The position numbers and the translations under genes are program-made. Source: Candidatus Binataceae bacterium (GTDB taxonomy: Bacteria > Desulfobacterota > Binatia > Binatales > Binataceae). Taken from it: 50,553 nucleotides of DNA. The notes under the pieces were generated by a model, which saw only the letters and a program-made list of their open reading frames with translations, did not search any database and was not told where the DNA came from. Positions 8,531-17,308 of this stretch are shown here, piece by piece (within the stretch, counting starts at the first letter, position 1; each line of letters begins with the position of its first letter). The DNA is taken from the NCBI GenBank assembly GCA_035500095.1, contig DATJXN010000120.1:1-50553 (forward strand). The letters run 5' to 3'.

Positions 8531-9454
8531 TCACGCGGCCGCGAGGATTTCTTTGGCGCGCTTCAAGTCCTCGGCGATCTGCGCGGCCAGCGCCTGGCCG
8601 GATTCGAACTTGCGCTCGCCGCGGATCCGCTCGACGATCTCGAGGCGGATCTTCGCGCCGTAGATGTCGCGATCGAAATTGAAAATGTGCGCCTCGATCG
8701 TGCGCGCGGGTTCGGCGAACGTCGGACGCATCCCGATATTGGTTATCGACGCGAACGCGCCGTCCGGCAAGATCACGCGCGTCGCATAAACACCGTCGGG
8801 CGGCAGACATTCGGTTGCGGAGTCGAGATTGGCAGTGGGAAAGCCGATGGTGCGGCCGCGCTCGCGCCCATGGACGACCGTACCGCTCAGGAAGTGCACG
8901 CGCCCGAGCAACTCGGCGACCCTCCGCATCTCGCCCGCAGCGATCAGCTCGCGCACCCGCGTCGAGCTCACGACCGCGTCAGCGGCCCGCACCGGTCCCA
9001 CCACGACCGTCGCAAAGCCCATCCGCCGTCCCAACTCGGCCATCACCTCGGCGTTGCCGGCGCGGGCATGGCCGAAGCTCACGCTGTGTCCGACCACCAC
9101 TTCACGGGCGCCGATTTTGCCCAGCAGGCATTCGCGCACGAAATCGGCGGGCGCAAGCCGGCTCAGCGCCTCGGTGAACGCGAGGACGATCACGCCGTCG
9201 ATTCCCGAATCGCGCAGCAGTTCGAGTTTGTCTTCGGGCGCGAGGATCAGTTGGGGCGCGCGCGCCGGCGCGAGCACCTTGGCCGGCAGCGGATCGAAAG
9301 TGAGGGCGAAGGCGGTGCCCGCAGCCGCGCGCGCGCGATCGATCGCGGTCTTGAGGATCACACGATGTCCCAGGTGCACGCCGTCAAAGTTGCCGAGCGC
9401 CACCACCGGATGAGGGTGCGGCGCAAGCGCCTCTATATTGCGGATTGTTTCCAT
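8531..9454 (-). CDS. ribF: Bifunctional riboflavin kinase / FAD synthetase
   Basis: The protein makes FMN from riboflavin and then FAD from FMN in the cytoplasm. The 307-residue length is normal for RibF. The N-terminal nucleotidyltransferase shows ALGNFDGVHLGHR (about 20-32), and the C-terminal kinase domain shows GRTIGFPTANL with the Thr/Asn pair that binds Mg-ATP and flavin, followed by GVYATRV. Start ATG 9454 gives the expected METIRNIE-type N-terminus. It follows cpoB on the same strand with a 93-bp gap. Another riboflavin gene, ribH, lies at the far end of the window, so the pathway is not clustered. Confidence 0.95.
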   Translation of the reverse strand: METIRNIEALAPHPHPVVALGNFDGVHLGHRVILKTAIDRARAAAGTAFALTFDPLPAKVLAPARAPQLILAPEDKLELLRDSGIDGVIVLAFTEALSRLAPADFVRECLLGKIGAREVVVGHSVSFGHARAGNAEVMAELGRRMGFATVVVGPVRAADAVVSSTRVRELIAAGEMRRVAELLGRVHFLSGTVVHGRERGRTIGFPTANLDSATECLPPDGVYATRVILPDGAFASITNIGMRPTFAEPARTIEAHIFNFDRDIYGAKIRLEIVERIRGERKFESGQALAAQIAEDLKRAKEILAAA

Positions 9455-9547
9455 CGGTCAACGCATACGCGGCGTGCATCACCTGCGCGGCGGGACGGCG
9501 GCGCGGCGCGCCGGCATCTGCTTGGCGGACGCGCGAATCGCTCGCAG

Positions 9548-10501
9548 CTAGCTGCTCGCCATGCTCTTCATCATCGCATCGGCGGCCGCAGCCTCAGGGG
9601 TGCCCGGATGATCGCGGACCAGTTTCTGCAGGGTCAGGCGGGCGTCGAGCGAGTCGTTGGTGCGCAGGAAGGCCTCCGCCTCGCGCAGCTGCGCGCTGGC
9701 GGCGAAGCGGCCGCGCGGATAGCGCAGCGCGAGATCGTTGAACTGCAGGATCGACTGGTTGTAATTGGACGGGTCGCGCGCGCCCATCTCGAACAGCGCG
9801 TTGGCGGAGAAATACTCCGCCGGCTCGGCCAGCGGCGACTTGGGATGGGCCCGCTGAAAGGCCTGGAATTTGGCGACCGCGTTGGGGTATCTGCTCGCCT
9901 TCATGTCGACCAAACCGTCGCGGTAAACACGCGAGCCCGGCTCCGTGCTGTTGTTGGCGTTCGCGAGCTCCTGGTCGAGCACCGATTGCCATCCGGCCAC
10001 CGCCGGGACCGATGCCGCGGGCGGCGGCGCTTCGCCTTCCGGCGCGGCGGCCTCGCCTTCATCCACCGTCGCGCCCTCGCCGGGCGCTACCGAGGCAGTT
10101 GCCGGCGCGCCGGGAGCGCCCGGCGGCGCCGCTCCGGGAGCACCTGGGACGGCGCCCGGAGCCGCAGGAGCGCCCGGGGCGGCCGGCGTGCCCGCCGCGG
10201 GCGCGTTGACCTGCGACTCGAGCTTGGCAATGCGGTCCTTGAGCGCTGCAACCTGCTTGGAATCGTCGCCGCTGTCGTTGTGCTGGAGCTCGGTGATGTG
10301 GTCGTTGAGCCGCGCGATCTGATCGTGCATCGCAGCTATCTGCTGCTGGTCGTTGGCGATCATTTCGCGCATCGATTGCTCGTTTTGCGAGACCTGATCG
10401 ATGTCCGCGCGCCCCGCGCAACCGCCCGCGCCGAGCGTCATCGCGAGCATCGCGGCAAGGCCGGCCCATCTCAAAACGGGCCGCTCGAGCATAGGAGCCA
10501 T
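9548..10501 (-). CDS. cpoB: Cell division coordinator CpoB / YbgF, tol-pal system protein
   Basis: The 317-residue protein is the last gene of the tol-pal cluster. It begins (ATG 10501) with a hydrophobic signal ending in GAGGC, an imperfect lipobox. A coiled coil follows (about residues 33-85, rich in Q, N, D and E), then an Ala/Pro/Gly-rich linker of roughly 70 residues, and a C-terminal TPR region (YRDGLVDMKASRYPNAVAKF onward). This matches the trimerising coiled coil plus TPR of CpoB, which connects Tol to peptidoglycan synthesis at the septum in E. coli. It starts 5 nt after the pal stop. An in-frame extension to 10711 lies inside pal. The long Ala-Pro linker is specific to this genome. 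Confidence 0.88.
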   Translation of the reverse strand: MAPMLERPVLRWAGLAAMLAMTLGAGGCAGRADIDQVSQNEQSMREMIANDQQQIAAMHDQIARLNDHITELQHNDSGDDSKQVAALKDRIAKLESQVNAPAAGTPAAPGAPAAPGAVPGAPGAAPPGAPGAPATASVAPGEGATVDEGEAAAPEGEAPPPAASVPAVAGWQSVLDQELANANNSTEPGSRVYRDGLVDMKASRYPNAVAKFQAFQRAHPKSPLAEPAEYFSANALFEMGARDPSNYNQSILQFNDLALRYPRGRFAASAQLREAEAFLRTNDSLDARLTLQKLVRDHPGTPEAAAADAMMKSMASS

Positions 10502-10506
10502 GCGCA

Positions 10507-11088
10507 CTACTGCTGGACTACGAAGTGGTCGCGACGGTTTTGTGCCCAGCATTCGTCGGTGTCCTCGTTGCAAACCGGCAACTCCTTGCCGTAACTGATG
10601 GTCGACATCCGGTCGGCGGTGATGCCCAGGGTTTCGAGATAGTCCTTGGCGGCCTGGGCGCGTTTGGCGCCGAGCGCGATATTGTACTCCTCGGAGCCGC
10701 GGTCGTCGCAATGCCCCTCGATCTGGACCCGCGCGCCCGGATTCTTGGTCATCCAGTCGGCGTTGGATTTCAGGATTTCGCCGTCCTGCCCGCGCACTGA
10801 ATAGTCATTGTAGTCGAAATGAATGTCGCTTAGCGGCCCCTCGCCACCCGCGCCTAGCGTGCCTTTCTGGAACCGGTTGAGCGAGCTGCTGCCGTTGGCG
10901 CCGAGTCCGTTCTCACCTATTCCGCCTGCCGCGCCCTGATTTCCGGCGCCCGCGCCGGCGCCGCTCTGCTTCGACGAACATCCGGCGGCCAGCGCCAGTG
11001 CCAGCGCCGCCGCAGCGATCACGGTCAATCGCCCCAGCCGTCGTTGGTTATCCACCAAGCCACCACGACCAAGTGGGAGAAGTGTCAT
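10507..11088 (-). CDS. pal: Peptidoglycan-associated lipoprotein Pal
   Basis: Pal anchors the outer membrane to peptidoglycan. The signal sequence ends in the lipobox LAAGC, a Gly/Asn-rich spacer follows, and the OmpA-like domain contains IHFDYNDYSVR, the peptidoglycan-contacting region IEGHCDDRGSEEYNIALGAKRA and ISYGKELPVC. ATG 11088 is placed 9 nt after GGAGG, but it overlaps tolB by 41 nt and makes a long (37-residue) signal. GTG 11055, overlapping the tolB stop and giving a 26-residue signal, is an equally plausible start. ATG 11097 is also open. The domain call is certain; the start is not. Confidence 0.93.
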   Translation of the reverse strand: MTLLPLGRGGLVDNQRRLGRLTVIAAAALALALAAGCSSKQSGAGAGAGNQGAAGGIGENGLGANGSSSLNRFQKGTLGAGGEGPLSDIHFDYNDYSVRGQDGEILKSNADWMTKNPGARVQIEGHCDDRGSEEYNIALGAKRAQAAKDYLETLGITADRMSTISYGKELPVCNEDTDECWAQNRRDHFVVQQ

Positions 11089-12394
11089 TGCCCTCATCCT
11101 CCATCAAGGCAGAAATAACTTTGCCGGTCTGCGAGTTTGTATTGACTTGCATCAAGTAGAGCCGTTCATGGCCGCCGCGGTTCGAGCTGAAAACCAGGTA
11201 GCGCCCGTCGGGCGACCAGCACGGCGACTGGTTGGAGCGCGCGTCCCGGGTAAGTTGCGCGGGCTGACCGCCGGCGCTCGGGATGATGAAGATGTTAAAC
11301 CCCCCGGAGCGGCTCTGATACGCGATCCATTTTCCGTCGGGTGAGAACGATGGGGAAGTATTGTAGTCGCCCTGGAAAGTGACGCGGCGCGGCGCGCCGC
11401 CGCCGAGGCTCATCACGTAGATCTGCGGCGTGCCCGAGCGGTCCGAAGTAAAGGCGAGTTGCTGGCCGTCGGCCGAGAAGGCCGGGTTGACGTTGATCGC
11501 GCCGCCCTGCGTCAGCTGGCGGATCTGCTCGCCGCTGCGCGAAAGCAGGAACAGATTGGTGCGCCCGCCGTTTTCGACCGCGGCGACGATCCGGCTGCCG
11601 TCGGGCGAGAGCGCGCCGCCGATCACGTTGCCGTGCGGACTGTCGATCCGAATCTCGCTGCGGCCGGCGACGTCGAACAGGTAAAGCGCGGGCGCGCCGT
11701 TCTTATATGAAAGATAGAGCACGCTCGCCGGACTGCGGGCGAATTTCGGAAAGAGATTGATCGTCGGATTATCCGACACGCGGAAAAGCCCGCCGCCGTC
11801 GGGTGCGGCGAGATACACTTCCTTGAAACGCCCGCCCTGCGTCGAGACGAATGCGATTTTCGTGTCGAACGGTCCCTGCACGCCGGTCACCGCCTTCAGC
11901 ACCGAGTCGGCGAAGCGCCGCGCCATCTGCTGCACGTCGTCCGCTCCCCCATTGAAGCGCGTGCCGAACATCCGGCGCTGTTGCGCGACGTCGAACATCA
12001 GCGCCTCGACCGAAATCTGGCCGCCGCTGTTCGTCACCGCGCCCTTGACCAGGAATTCGGCGTTGAGCGAACTCCAGTCGCTGAAATTGAACTTGCCCAG
12101 GTCATAGCCCGAGTTCTGCGGATCCTCGATATACGACTTGGGTGCAATGATGGAGAAGAAGCCGCTCAATTCGAGGTCGCGGCGCAGGACGCGCACGAAG
12201 TCGTGCGAGATCGTGCCCTGGTCGTCGCCGCCGAGGTTCTTCAACTCCGAGACCGCGATCGGAGCAGCGGTCGAGCCGGGACCGCTGATCGTCATGTGTA
12301 TCGGCTGCGCCAGCGCAACGCCGGCGCCGGCAATCGAGAGCAGCGCGAGCGCCGCCAGCATCGCTCGCAGAATATAGATGCACCGCCTGATCAT
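11048..12394 (-). CDS. tolB: Tol-Pal system beta-propeller protein TolB
   Basis: Periplasmic TolB interacts with Pal and the outer membrane. The 448-residue protein has an N-terminal signal (cleavage near VALAQ), the TolB N-domain (ISGPGSTAAPIAVSELK), and a six-bladed propeller with repeated SPDG units, for example ALSPDGSRIVAA, FSPDGKWIAYQSR and WSPDGRYLVFSS. ATG 12394 is preferred over the TTG at 12409 because of the nearby GGAA and the normal signal length. It follows the tolA/tonB-like gene after 71 bp and overlaps pal at its 3' end. Confidence 0.94.
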   Translation of the reverse strand: MIRRCIYILRAMLAALALLSIAGAGVALAQPIHMTISGPGSTAAPIAVSELKNLGGDDQGTISHDFVRVLRRDLELSGFFSIIAPKSYIEDPQNSGYDLGKFNFSDWSSLNAEFLVKGAVTNSGGQISVEALMFDVAQQRRMFGTRFNGGADDVQQMARRFADSVLKAVTGVQGPFDTKIAFVSTQGGRFKEVYLAAPDGGGLFRVSDNPTINLFPKFARSPASVLYLSYKNGAPALYLFDVAGRSEIRIDSPHGNVIGGALSPDGSRIVAAVENGGRTNLFLLSRSGEQIRQLTQGGAINVNPAFSADGQQLAFTSDRSGTPQIYVMSLGGGAPRRVTFQGDYNTSPSFSPDGKWIAYQSRSGGFNIFIIPSAGGQPAQLTRDARSNQSPCWSPDGRYLVFSSNRGGHERLYLMQVNTNSQTGKVISALMEDEGNDTSPTWSWWLGG

Positions 12395-12465
12395 CGCTGT
12401 TCCGTTCAAGGCATCCGGGCCTGCCGCGCGTCTCGCGCGGGCCCGTCCGCCGCCTCTCCGTCCGC

Positions 12466-13560
12466 TTACGATTTCAGCTCGCCCAGCTTGAAGTCCGCAT
12501 CGATGCCTTCGCCGAATTCCGAGCGGTACTTCTCCGGCGGCGGCGGAAACGGCGCAGCGCGCCGGATTGCGCGAATCACCGAATCATCGAACGCCGGATC
12601 GCGCGAACTTTGCGTCAGCTTGACGCCTGTGAGAGCGCCGTCGGAGCCGATCGCGAAGGTCACGCTGGTGGTCAGGTCTCCGCTCCCGCCCACGTAATTC
12701 CAGGCCTTCTTAATCCGATCCTGTACCGTCTGATAGTAGAGCAGAAATTGCGGGTCCTGTTGAATCCCCATGCTGCCCTTTCCGGTTCCCACGCCGTAGC
12801 CTTCGCCCTCGCGCGGCACGCTGGCGACGACGGGTCCGCCGCCCGACGGACCGCTCGCGCGCGCCTTCTGCTCCGCGGCGCGCTCCGCCAGATGCTCCTT
12901 CAGCAGACTCTGGCGCAAGGCGGCGAGTTGCTCCTTGACTCCAGGCGTCGGCTCGGCACGCGCGATGACGACATCATTGGGATTGGGCCGCGAGTGCGCG
13001 CCATGCTTTGGCGCCGGGGTCGGCGTCGGGATCGGGCGACGGCGCGGAGTGGGCGTCGGACGCGGAGTGGGCCGGCGCTTTGGCCGGGGCCGCGGAGTCG
13101 GTTTCGGCGTGGGCGCACGCGTCGGCTCCGGCGTCGACTCAGGCGTCGGTTCCAGCGTGGGCTCGACGGTGGGTTCGGGCGTCGGCGGCGGCGTCGGCTC
13201 GGGAGTGGGTGTCGGCGTGTAGCCGGTGTTGAGTGCGATGACGGTCTTGTCGTTGTCGGGCGCGGTCGGCGGCGGCGCTTTGTGCTGCTCAGGAGCCGGC
13301 TTGGGCTCGCTGCGATGCTCGGGATGAGGCTTGTCTTGCGTCAGACGCGGCAGATGCGTCCCGAGGTCGCCGGCGGGTATGTTGTCGACGATCTGTACCG
13401 TGTAGCCGGCGGGCGCGGCCTCGTGCCGATTAAAATAAGCCGGCAGGATCACCAGGACCAGGGCGAAAAACACCGCATGGCCGAGCGCCGAGAGCAAGAT
13501 CGCCGCCGCGTAGCCCCAGCGCGAGGGGCGATCGCGGCCGTCAAGGTTTGGCGCTGCCAC
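12466..13560 (-). CDS. TolA/TonB-like energy transducer with Pro-Thr-rich spacer
   Basis: The 364-residue protein sits in the tolA position between tolR and tolB. It has a single N-terminal membrane anchor (about residues 17-40), a periplasmic Pro-rich region (about 75-190) with a dense PT/PTP repeat at 115-184, a charged helical stretch (205-235), and a C-terminal TonB-type domain (VQDRIKKAWNYV, then VTFAIGSDGALTGVKL). This is the layout of TolA, which transmits TolQR proton-motive work to Pal, but the Pro-rich spacer resembles TonB more than the Ala/Lys helix of enterobacterial TolA. The start is GTG 13560, overlapping tolR by 20 nt. Confidence 0.85.
   Translation of the reverse strand: MAAPNLDGRDRPSRWGYAAAILLSALGHAVFFALVLVILPAYFNRHEAAPAGYTVQIVDNIPAGDLGTHLPRLTQDKPHPEHRSEPKPAPEQHKAPPPTAPDNDKTVIALNTGYTPTPTPEPTPPPTPEPTVEPTLEPTPESTPEPTRAPTPKPTPRPRPKRRPTPRPTPTPRRRPIPTPTPAPKHGAHSRPNPNDVVIARAEPTPGVKEQLAALRQSLLKEHLAERAAEQKARASGPSGGGPVVASVPREGEGYGVGTGKGSMGIQQDPQFLLYYQTVQDRIKKAWNYVGGSGDLTTSVTFAIGSDGALTGVKLTQSSRDPAFDDSVIRAIRRAAPFPPPPEKYRSEFGEGIDADFKLGELKS
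13009..13218 (-). repeat. Degenerate Pro-Thr coding repeat in the tolA/tonB-like gene
   Basis: Codons for P, T and E/R alternate over about 70 residues (TPTPTPEPTPPPTPEPT and similar units). The DNA appears as repeated GGCGTCGG/GGAGTGGG-like units on the plus strand. It is a periplasm-spanning extended spacer and may vary in length between strains by slippage. Confidence 0.7.
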
Positions 13561-13999
13561 CGAGCGATCCGCCCGCCGCCGGCTCCTCGCCCGCCTGCGG
13601 CATCTCGGTCACCATCCCGACGTTTTCGATTCCCGCCGCCTTGATCGCAGCCATCGTCTTGATCACCGCGCCGTACGGCACCTGCTCGTCGGCGCGCACG
13701 AATACTTCGCGGTCGGGCCGCACGGCGGCGATCGCCTGCAGCTTCTCGGTCAACTGATCGAGTCCAAGCCGAGTGTCGTTGAGATAGACTTCCTGATTGC
13801 GGGTGATCGAAACGACGAACTGCTCTTCCTTGCCCGGCAGCGCCGACGCTTTGACTCGCGGCACGCTGACCTCGACGCCCTGCTGAATCATCGGCGCGGT
13901 GACCATGAAGATCACGAGCAGCACCAGCATCACGTCGACGAGCGGCGTGACGTTGATTTGCGAGGCGAATTGCCCGCGCTGTCCCGACTCGAAAGCCAT
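13541..13999 (-). CDS. tolR: Biopolymer transporter TolR/ExbD
   Basis: The 152-residue protein has one N-terminal membrane helix with the conserved Asp in NVTPLVDVMLVLLVIFMV, followed by a periplasmic domain (VQ-type beta strands, VFVRADEQVPYGAV). The Asp belongs to the proton channel formed with TolQ. A roughly 20-residue Gly/Ala/Pro-rich C-terminal tail (AGEEPAAGGSLGG) is unusual. Start ATG 13999 lies 31 bp after tolQ; the end overlaps the tolA/tonB-like gene, indicating co-translation. Confidence 0.93.
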   Translation of the reverse strand: MAFESGQRGQFASQINVTPLVDVMLVLLVIFMVTAPMIQQGVEVSVPRVKASALPGKEEQFVVSITRNQEVYLNDTRLGLDQLTEKLQAIAAVRPDREVFVRADEQVPYGAVIKTMAAIKAAGIENVGMVTEMPQAGEEPAAGGSLGGSAKP

Positions 14000-14029
14000 C
14001 CTCTGCGCCCTTGCTCGGGCCCGGCGTCC

Positions 14030-14743
14030 CTACGAGAGGAAGTGACGCTCGGCGATGTTGAGGAATTCAGAGGTGAAGTTTTCCATCTCGATCGCGAGCT
14101 CGCGCACGCGGGCAGTGAAATAGTTGTAGAGCATCTGCGCCGGAATCGCCGCGACCAGTCCGATCGCGGTCGTGATGAGCGCTTCGGCGATCCCGGGGGC
14201 GACGGCCTGGATATTCGACGAATGGGCCGCCGAAAGTCCGATAAACGCCGTCATTATTCCCCATACCGTTCCGAACAGCCCGATAAACGGGCAGGTCGAG
14301 CCGGTCGTGGCGAGAAACGTGATGCCCTTTTCGAGCTTGGTGGTTTCGACATTGGCCTGTCGGCGCATCGCGCGCGTGACGTTCTCGACCCCGCCGAGAT
14401 CGGTCGAGAACCCGCTGTCGGCGCCCACCGCCTGGCGTTTGGCGCGCGTCAACTGGAGCAGTTCCTGGTAGCCGGCGCGAAACACCTGGGCGACCGGGCT
14501 GCGTGTCAGGCCGACGCTTCCGTTATGAATCGCAGCGAGGTTCTTTGATTCCCAGAACAGCGCAATGAAGCGCTCGGACTCGCGCCGAGCGTGCGAAATC
14601 TGGTTGAGTTTGTAGATGATGATGCCCCAACTCGCGACCGAGAACAGGACCAGCGTCCACAACACCACCTGCACCACCGGGCCTGTTCCCAGCAGCAGTT
14701 CAGCCACCCCCATCGTGCCGGGGCCGCCTAACTCATGGGGCAT
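14030..14743 (-). CDS. tolQ: Tol-Pal proton channel subunit TolQ
   Basis: The 237-residue inner-membrane protein has three hydrophobic segments: VVLWTLVLFSVASWGIIIY near the N-terminus, STCPFIGLFGTVWGIMTAFIGL in the middle, and IAEALITTAIGLVAAIPAQMLYNYF. The GLFGTVWGI and ITTAIGL motifs are diagnostic for the TolQ/ExbB/MotA family. ATG 14743 has GGAG about 10 nt upstream and gives a normal length; the frame stays open to 14827. It is the first gene of the minus-strand tol-pal operon, divergent from gap. Confidence 0.93.
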   Translation of the reverse strand: MPHELGGPGTMGVAELLLGTGPVVQVVLWTLVLFSVASWGIIIYKLNQISHARRESERFIALFWESKNLAAIHNGSVGLTRSPVAQVFRAGYQELLQLTRAKRQAVGADSGFSTDLGGVENVTRAMRRQANVETTKLEKGITFLATTGSTCPFIGLFGTVWGIMTAFIGLSAAHSSNIQAVAPGIAEALITTAIGLVAAIPAQMLYNYFTARVRELAIEMENFTSEFLNIAERHFLS

Positions 14744-15040
14744 ACCGCATCCGCTCCACAGCTTCTTAGGACGCAAACAGACGGATTTCGTTGCAATCAA
14801 TTTACGTCGTGGCTCGGGCCGGGGCAAATCACTTTCCGAGGCCTGTTCACCGGCGGCGATACGCGCGAAACAAACGCGTCATCTAGCGGATCGCTGAAAC
14901 GCTGCCAGCTTCCACAAAATTTGTGATAGGCTTGCCGGTGAAGGAAGGCCGGCGGGTCACATTGTGCCGGCTTTCATCACATCAGGGGACGGCGCACGTC
15001 CTGGGGGACTCGTCCCGACGCATTCAGGGAGGACCGTGCT
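14744..15040. promoter_or_regulatory. Divergent intergenic region between tolQ and gap
   Basis: This 297-bp gap must contain promoters for both the tol-pal operon and the glycolytic operon. I could not identify a convincing sigma-70 promoter. Two structures stand out. CACAAAATTTGTG at 14913-14925 is a perfect 13-bp inverted repeat and could be an operator. In the gap leader (about 14938-14982), GTGAAGGAAGGCCGGC can pair imperfectly with GCCGGCTTTCATCAC. No coding frame in the gap looks real. Confidence 0.45.
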
Positions 15041-16045
15041 GTGGCGATCAGGATCGGAATCAACGGTTTCGGCAGGATCGGACGGATGGCTTATCGGGCG
15101 ATGCTCGACAACAAGAACATCGAGGTCGTTGCCGTCAACGACATCACCGACGCCAAAACGCTCGCCCATCTGCTGAAGCACGACTCGGTGCACGGCCCGC
15201 TCAAGCATCAGGTGAAGGCCGAGGGCAACGAGATCATGCTCGACGGCCGCGCGCTGCGCGTGCTCGCCGAACGTGACCCGGGAAAACTTCCGTGGAAGGA
15301 CCTCAAGGTTGAGGTGGTGATCGAATCGACCGGCCTTTTCACCGCGCGCGACAAGGCCGCGCTCCATCTGAACGCGGGTGCGCGCAAGGTCGTGATCAGC
15401 GCGCCGGCCGACGGCGTCGACGTGACGCTCTGCATGGGCGTCAACCAGGCGGCGTACGATCCGGCCAAGCATCACGTGATCTCCAACGCATCCTGCACGA
15501 CCAACTGCCTCGCGCCGGTCGCCAAGGTGCTGCATGAAAACTTCGGCATCGTGCAGGGCCTGATGACCACCGTACACGCGTACACCTCCGACCAGATGCT
15601 GCAGGATGGACCGCATCGGGATCTGCGCCGGGCGCGGGCCGCGGGGCTCTCGATGGTGCCGACGTCGACGGGCGCGGCCAAGGCGATCGGGCTGGTGCTG
15701 CCGGCGCTCAACGGCAAGCTCGACGGTATCGCGATTCGCGTGCCCACGCCCAACGTCTCGGTGGTCGATCTGACCGCGACGGTCGAGCGCGACGCGGACG
15801 ACAAGTCGGTCAATGCGGCGATGAAAAAGGCGGCCGAAGGCGAACTGCGCGGAATCCTCGCTTACAGCGAAGAGCCGCTGGTCTCGGTGGACCTCAACGG
15901 CAACCCTCATTCGTCGATTTTCGACGCCCCGCTCACCAAGGTCCTGGGCAAGCGCCTGGTCAAGATCTTTTCCTGGTACGACAACGAATGGGGATATTCG
16001 AACCGGCTTGCCGACGTCACCGCCTTCGTTGCCAGCAAGATCTGA
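15041..16045 (+). CDS. gap: Glyceraldehyde-3-phosphate dehydrogenase, class I
   Basis: This cytoplasmic glycolytic enzyme oxidises glyceraldehyde 3-phosphate with NAD. The 334-residue length is standard. The N-terminal GINGFGRIGR nucleotide fold, the active site SNASCTTNC with catalytic Cys152, and WYDNEWGYSNRL near the C-terminus are all present. It starts at GTG 15041 with AGGGAGGA 7 nt upstream (15026-15033). It is the first gene of gap-pgk-tpiA-secG. Confidence 0.97.
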   Translation: MAIRIGINGFGRIGRMAYRAMLDNKNIEVVAVNDITDAKTLAHLLKHDSVHGPLKHQVKAEGNEIMLDGRALRVLAERDPGKLPWKDLKVEVVIESTGLFTARDKAALHLNAGARKVVISAPADGVDVTLCMGVNQAAYDPAKHHVISNASCTTNCLAPVAKVLHENFGIVQGLMTTVHAYTSDQMLQDGPHRDLRRARAAGLSMVPTSTGAAKAIGLVLPALNGKLDGIAIRVPTPNVSVVDLTATVERDADDKSVNAAMKKAAEGELRGILAYSEEPLVSVDLNGNPHSSIFDAPLTKVLGKRLVKIFSWYDNEWGYSNRLADVTAFVASKI

Positions 16046-16063
16046 GCGATCGCCGGCATCGCG

Positions 16064-17242
16064 ATGTCCGCGCTCGAACTCACGCAGCTCAAGCTTGACG
16101 GCCGCAAGGCCCTGGTACGCTGCGATTTCAATGTCCCCCTGCACGAGCGGCGGATCGCCGACCCCGCGCGCATCGACGCGAGCCTCGACACGATCCGCTA
16201 CATCCTGGAGCACGGCGGCGCGGCGGTGCTGTGCTCGCATCTCGGCCGACCCAAGGAGCGCACGCCCGAACTCAGCCTCAAGCCGGTCGCGGAGTACCTG
16301 AGTACGGCGCTCGGGCGCAAGGTCGCGCTCGCGCCCGATTGTATCGGCGAGGTTACGCTGCGGATGATCGCGGCGCTCAAGCCCGGCGAGGCGCTGCTAC
16401 TGGAAAACCTCCGCTTTCATCCCGAAGAAGAGGCCAACGACCGCGATTTTTCTCACGAGCTCGCGCGCGGCAAGGACGTTTACATCAACGACGCCTTCGG
16501 TTCGGCGCATCGTGCGCACGCTTCGACCGTCGGCGTGACACACTTTCTCGCGGAACGCGCCGCGGGCTTCCTGATGATGCGCGAGCTCGAGGCGCTGAGC
16601 GCCCTCACGCACGACCCGGCGCATCCGTACGTCGCAATCCTCGGCGGCGCAAAAGTCTCCGACAAGATCGCCATGATCCGCAACCTGCTGACCAAGGTTG
16701 ATGCGATTTTGATCGGCGGTGCGATGGCCTACACGTTCCTGCGCGCGCGCGGCGTCGAGGTCGGCCGCTCGCGCGTCGAAGCGGACAAGCTGCAGCTCGC
16801 GGGCGAGCTGATGGCCGAGGCCGCGCGGCGCGGCGTCTCGCTCATGCTGCCGGTTGATCACGTTGTCGCGGCGGCGCCCGACGCCGGCACGGCCGAGACG
16901 GCGGAAACCATCGCGCCCGACCAAATGGGCCTCGATATCGGGCCGCGCACCACTGACGAATTCATTGCGAAATTACGCGACGCCAAGACCGTGGTCTGGA
17001 ATGGGCCGCTGGGCTACTTTGAAATCGAGGCCTTTGCGCGCGGCACGCACAAGGTGGGCGAGGCGCTGGCGAATCAAACCGGCGTCTTCAGCGTGATCGG
17101 CGGCGGCGATACCGCCGCGGCGCTCGCCAACCAGCCGTGGTCGGCGCGCTTCAGCCATATCTCGACCGGCGGCGGGGCGACGCTCGAATACCTCGAAGGC
17201 ATCGAGTTACCCGGCGTCAAAGCGCTCGAGAGCCGGGGCTGA
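16064..17242 (+). CDS. pgk: Phosphoglycerate kinase
   Basis: The 392-residue protein transfers phosphate from 1,3-bisphosphoglycerate to ADP. It shows VRCDFNVPL near residue 25, SHLGRPKER (about 60), the substrate-binding ENLRFHPEEE, the AILGGAKVSDKI hinge, and the C-terminal GGGDTAAAL nucleotide loop. Start ATG 16064 lies 18 bp after the gap stop, consistent with one transcript. Confidence 0.97.
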   Translation: MSALELTQLKLDGRKALVRCDFNVPLHERRIADPARIDASLDTIRYILEHGGAAVLCSHLGRPKERTPELSLKPVAEYLSTALGRKVALAPDCIGEVTLRMIAALKPGEALLLENLRFHPEEEANDRDFSHELARGKDVYINDAFGSAHRAHASTVGVTHFLAERAAGFLMMRELEALSALTHDPAHPYVAILGGAKVSDKIAMIRNLLTKVDAILIGGAMAYTFLRARGVEVGRSRVEADKLQLAGELMAEAARRGVSLMLPVDHVVAAAPDAGTAETAETIAPDQMGLDIGPRTTDEFIAKLRDAKTVVWNGPLGYFEIEAFARGTHKVGEALANQTGVFSVIGGGDTAAALANQPWSARFSHISTGGGATLEYLEGIELPGVKALESRG

Positions 17243-17308
17243 CCGGAACGGCCGCTCCGCTTTCGAAATCGGAATCGCAAAACCAACTTGACTCGCGGAG
17301 AGAGCGCG

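Noticed and set aside
8687..10594. Long plus-strand open frame (635 codons) opposite ribF and cpoB
   Set aside because: It is antisense to two well-supported genes, is Arg/Ala/Gly-rich and has no domain. Long antisense frames are expected at this G+C content.
13009..13218. CRISPR-like repetitive appearance of the tolA/tonB spacer
   Set aside because: The repeat units are short, degenerate, in frame and without spacers, so it is a coding low-complexity repeat.
12610..13644. Plus-strand Arg-rich open frame opposite the tolA/tonB-like gene
   Set aside because: It is the mirror of the PT-repeat; its Gly/Arg repeats follow from the repeat DNA.
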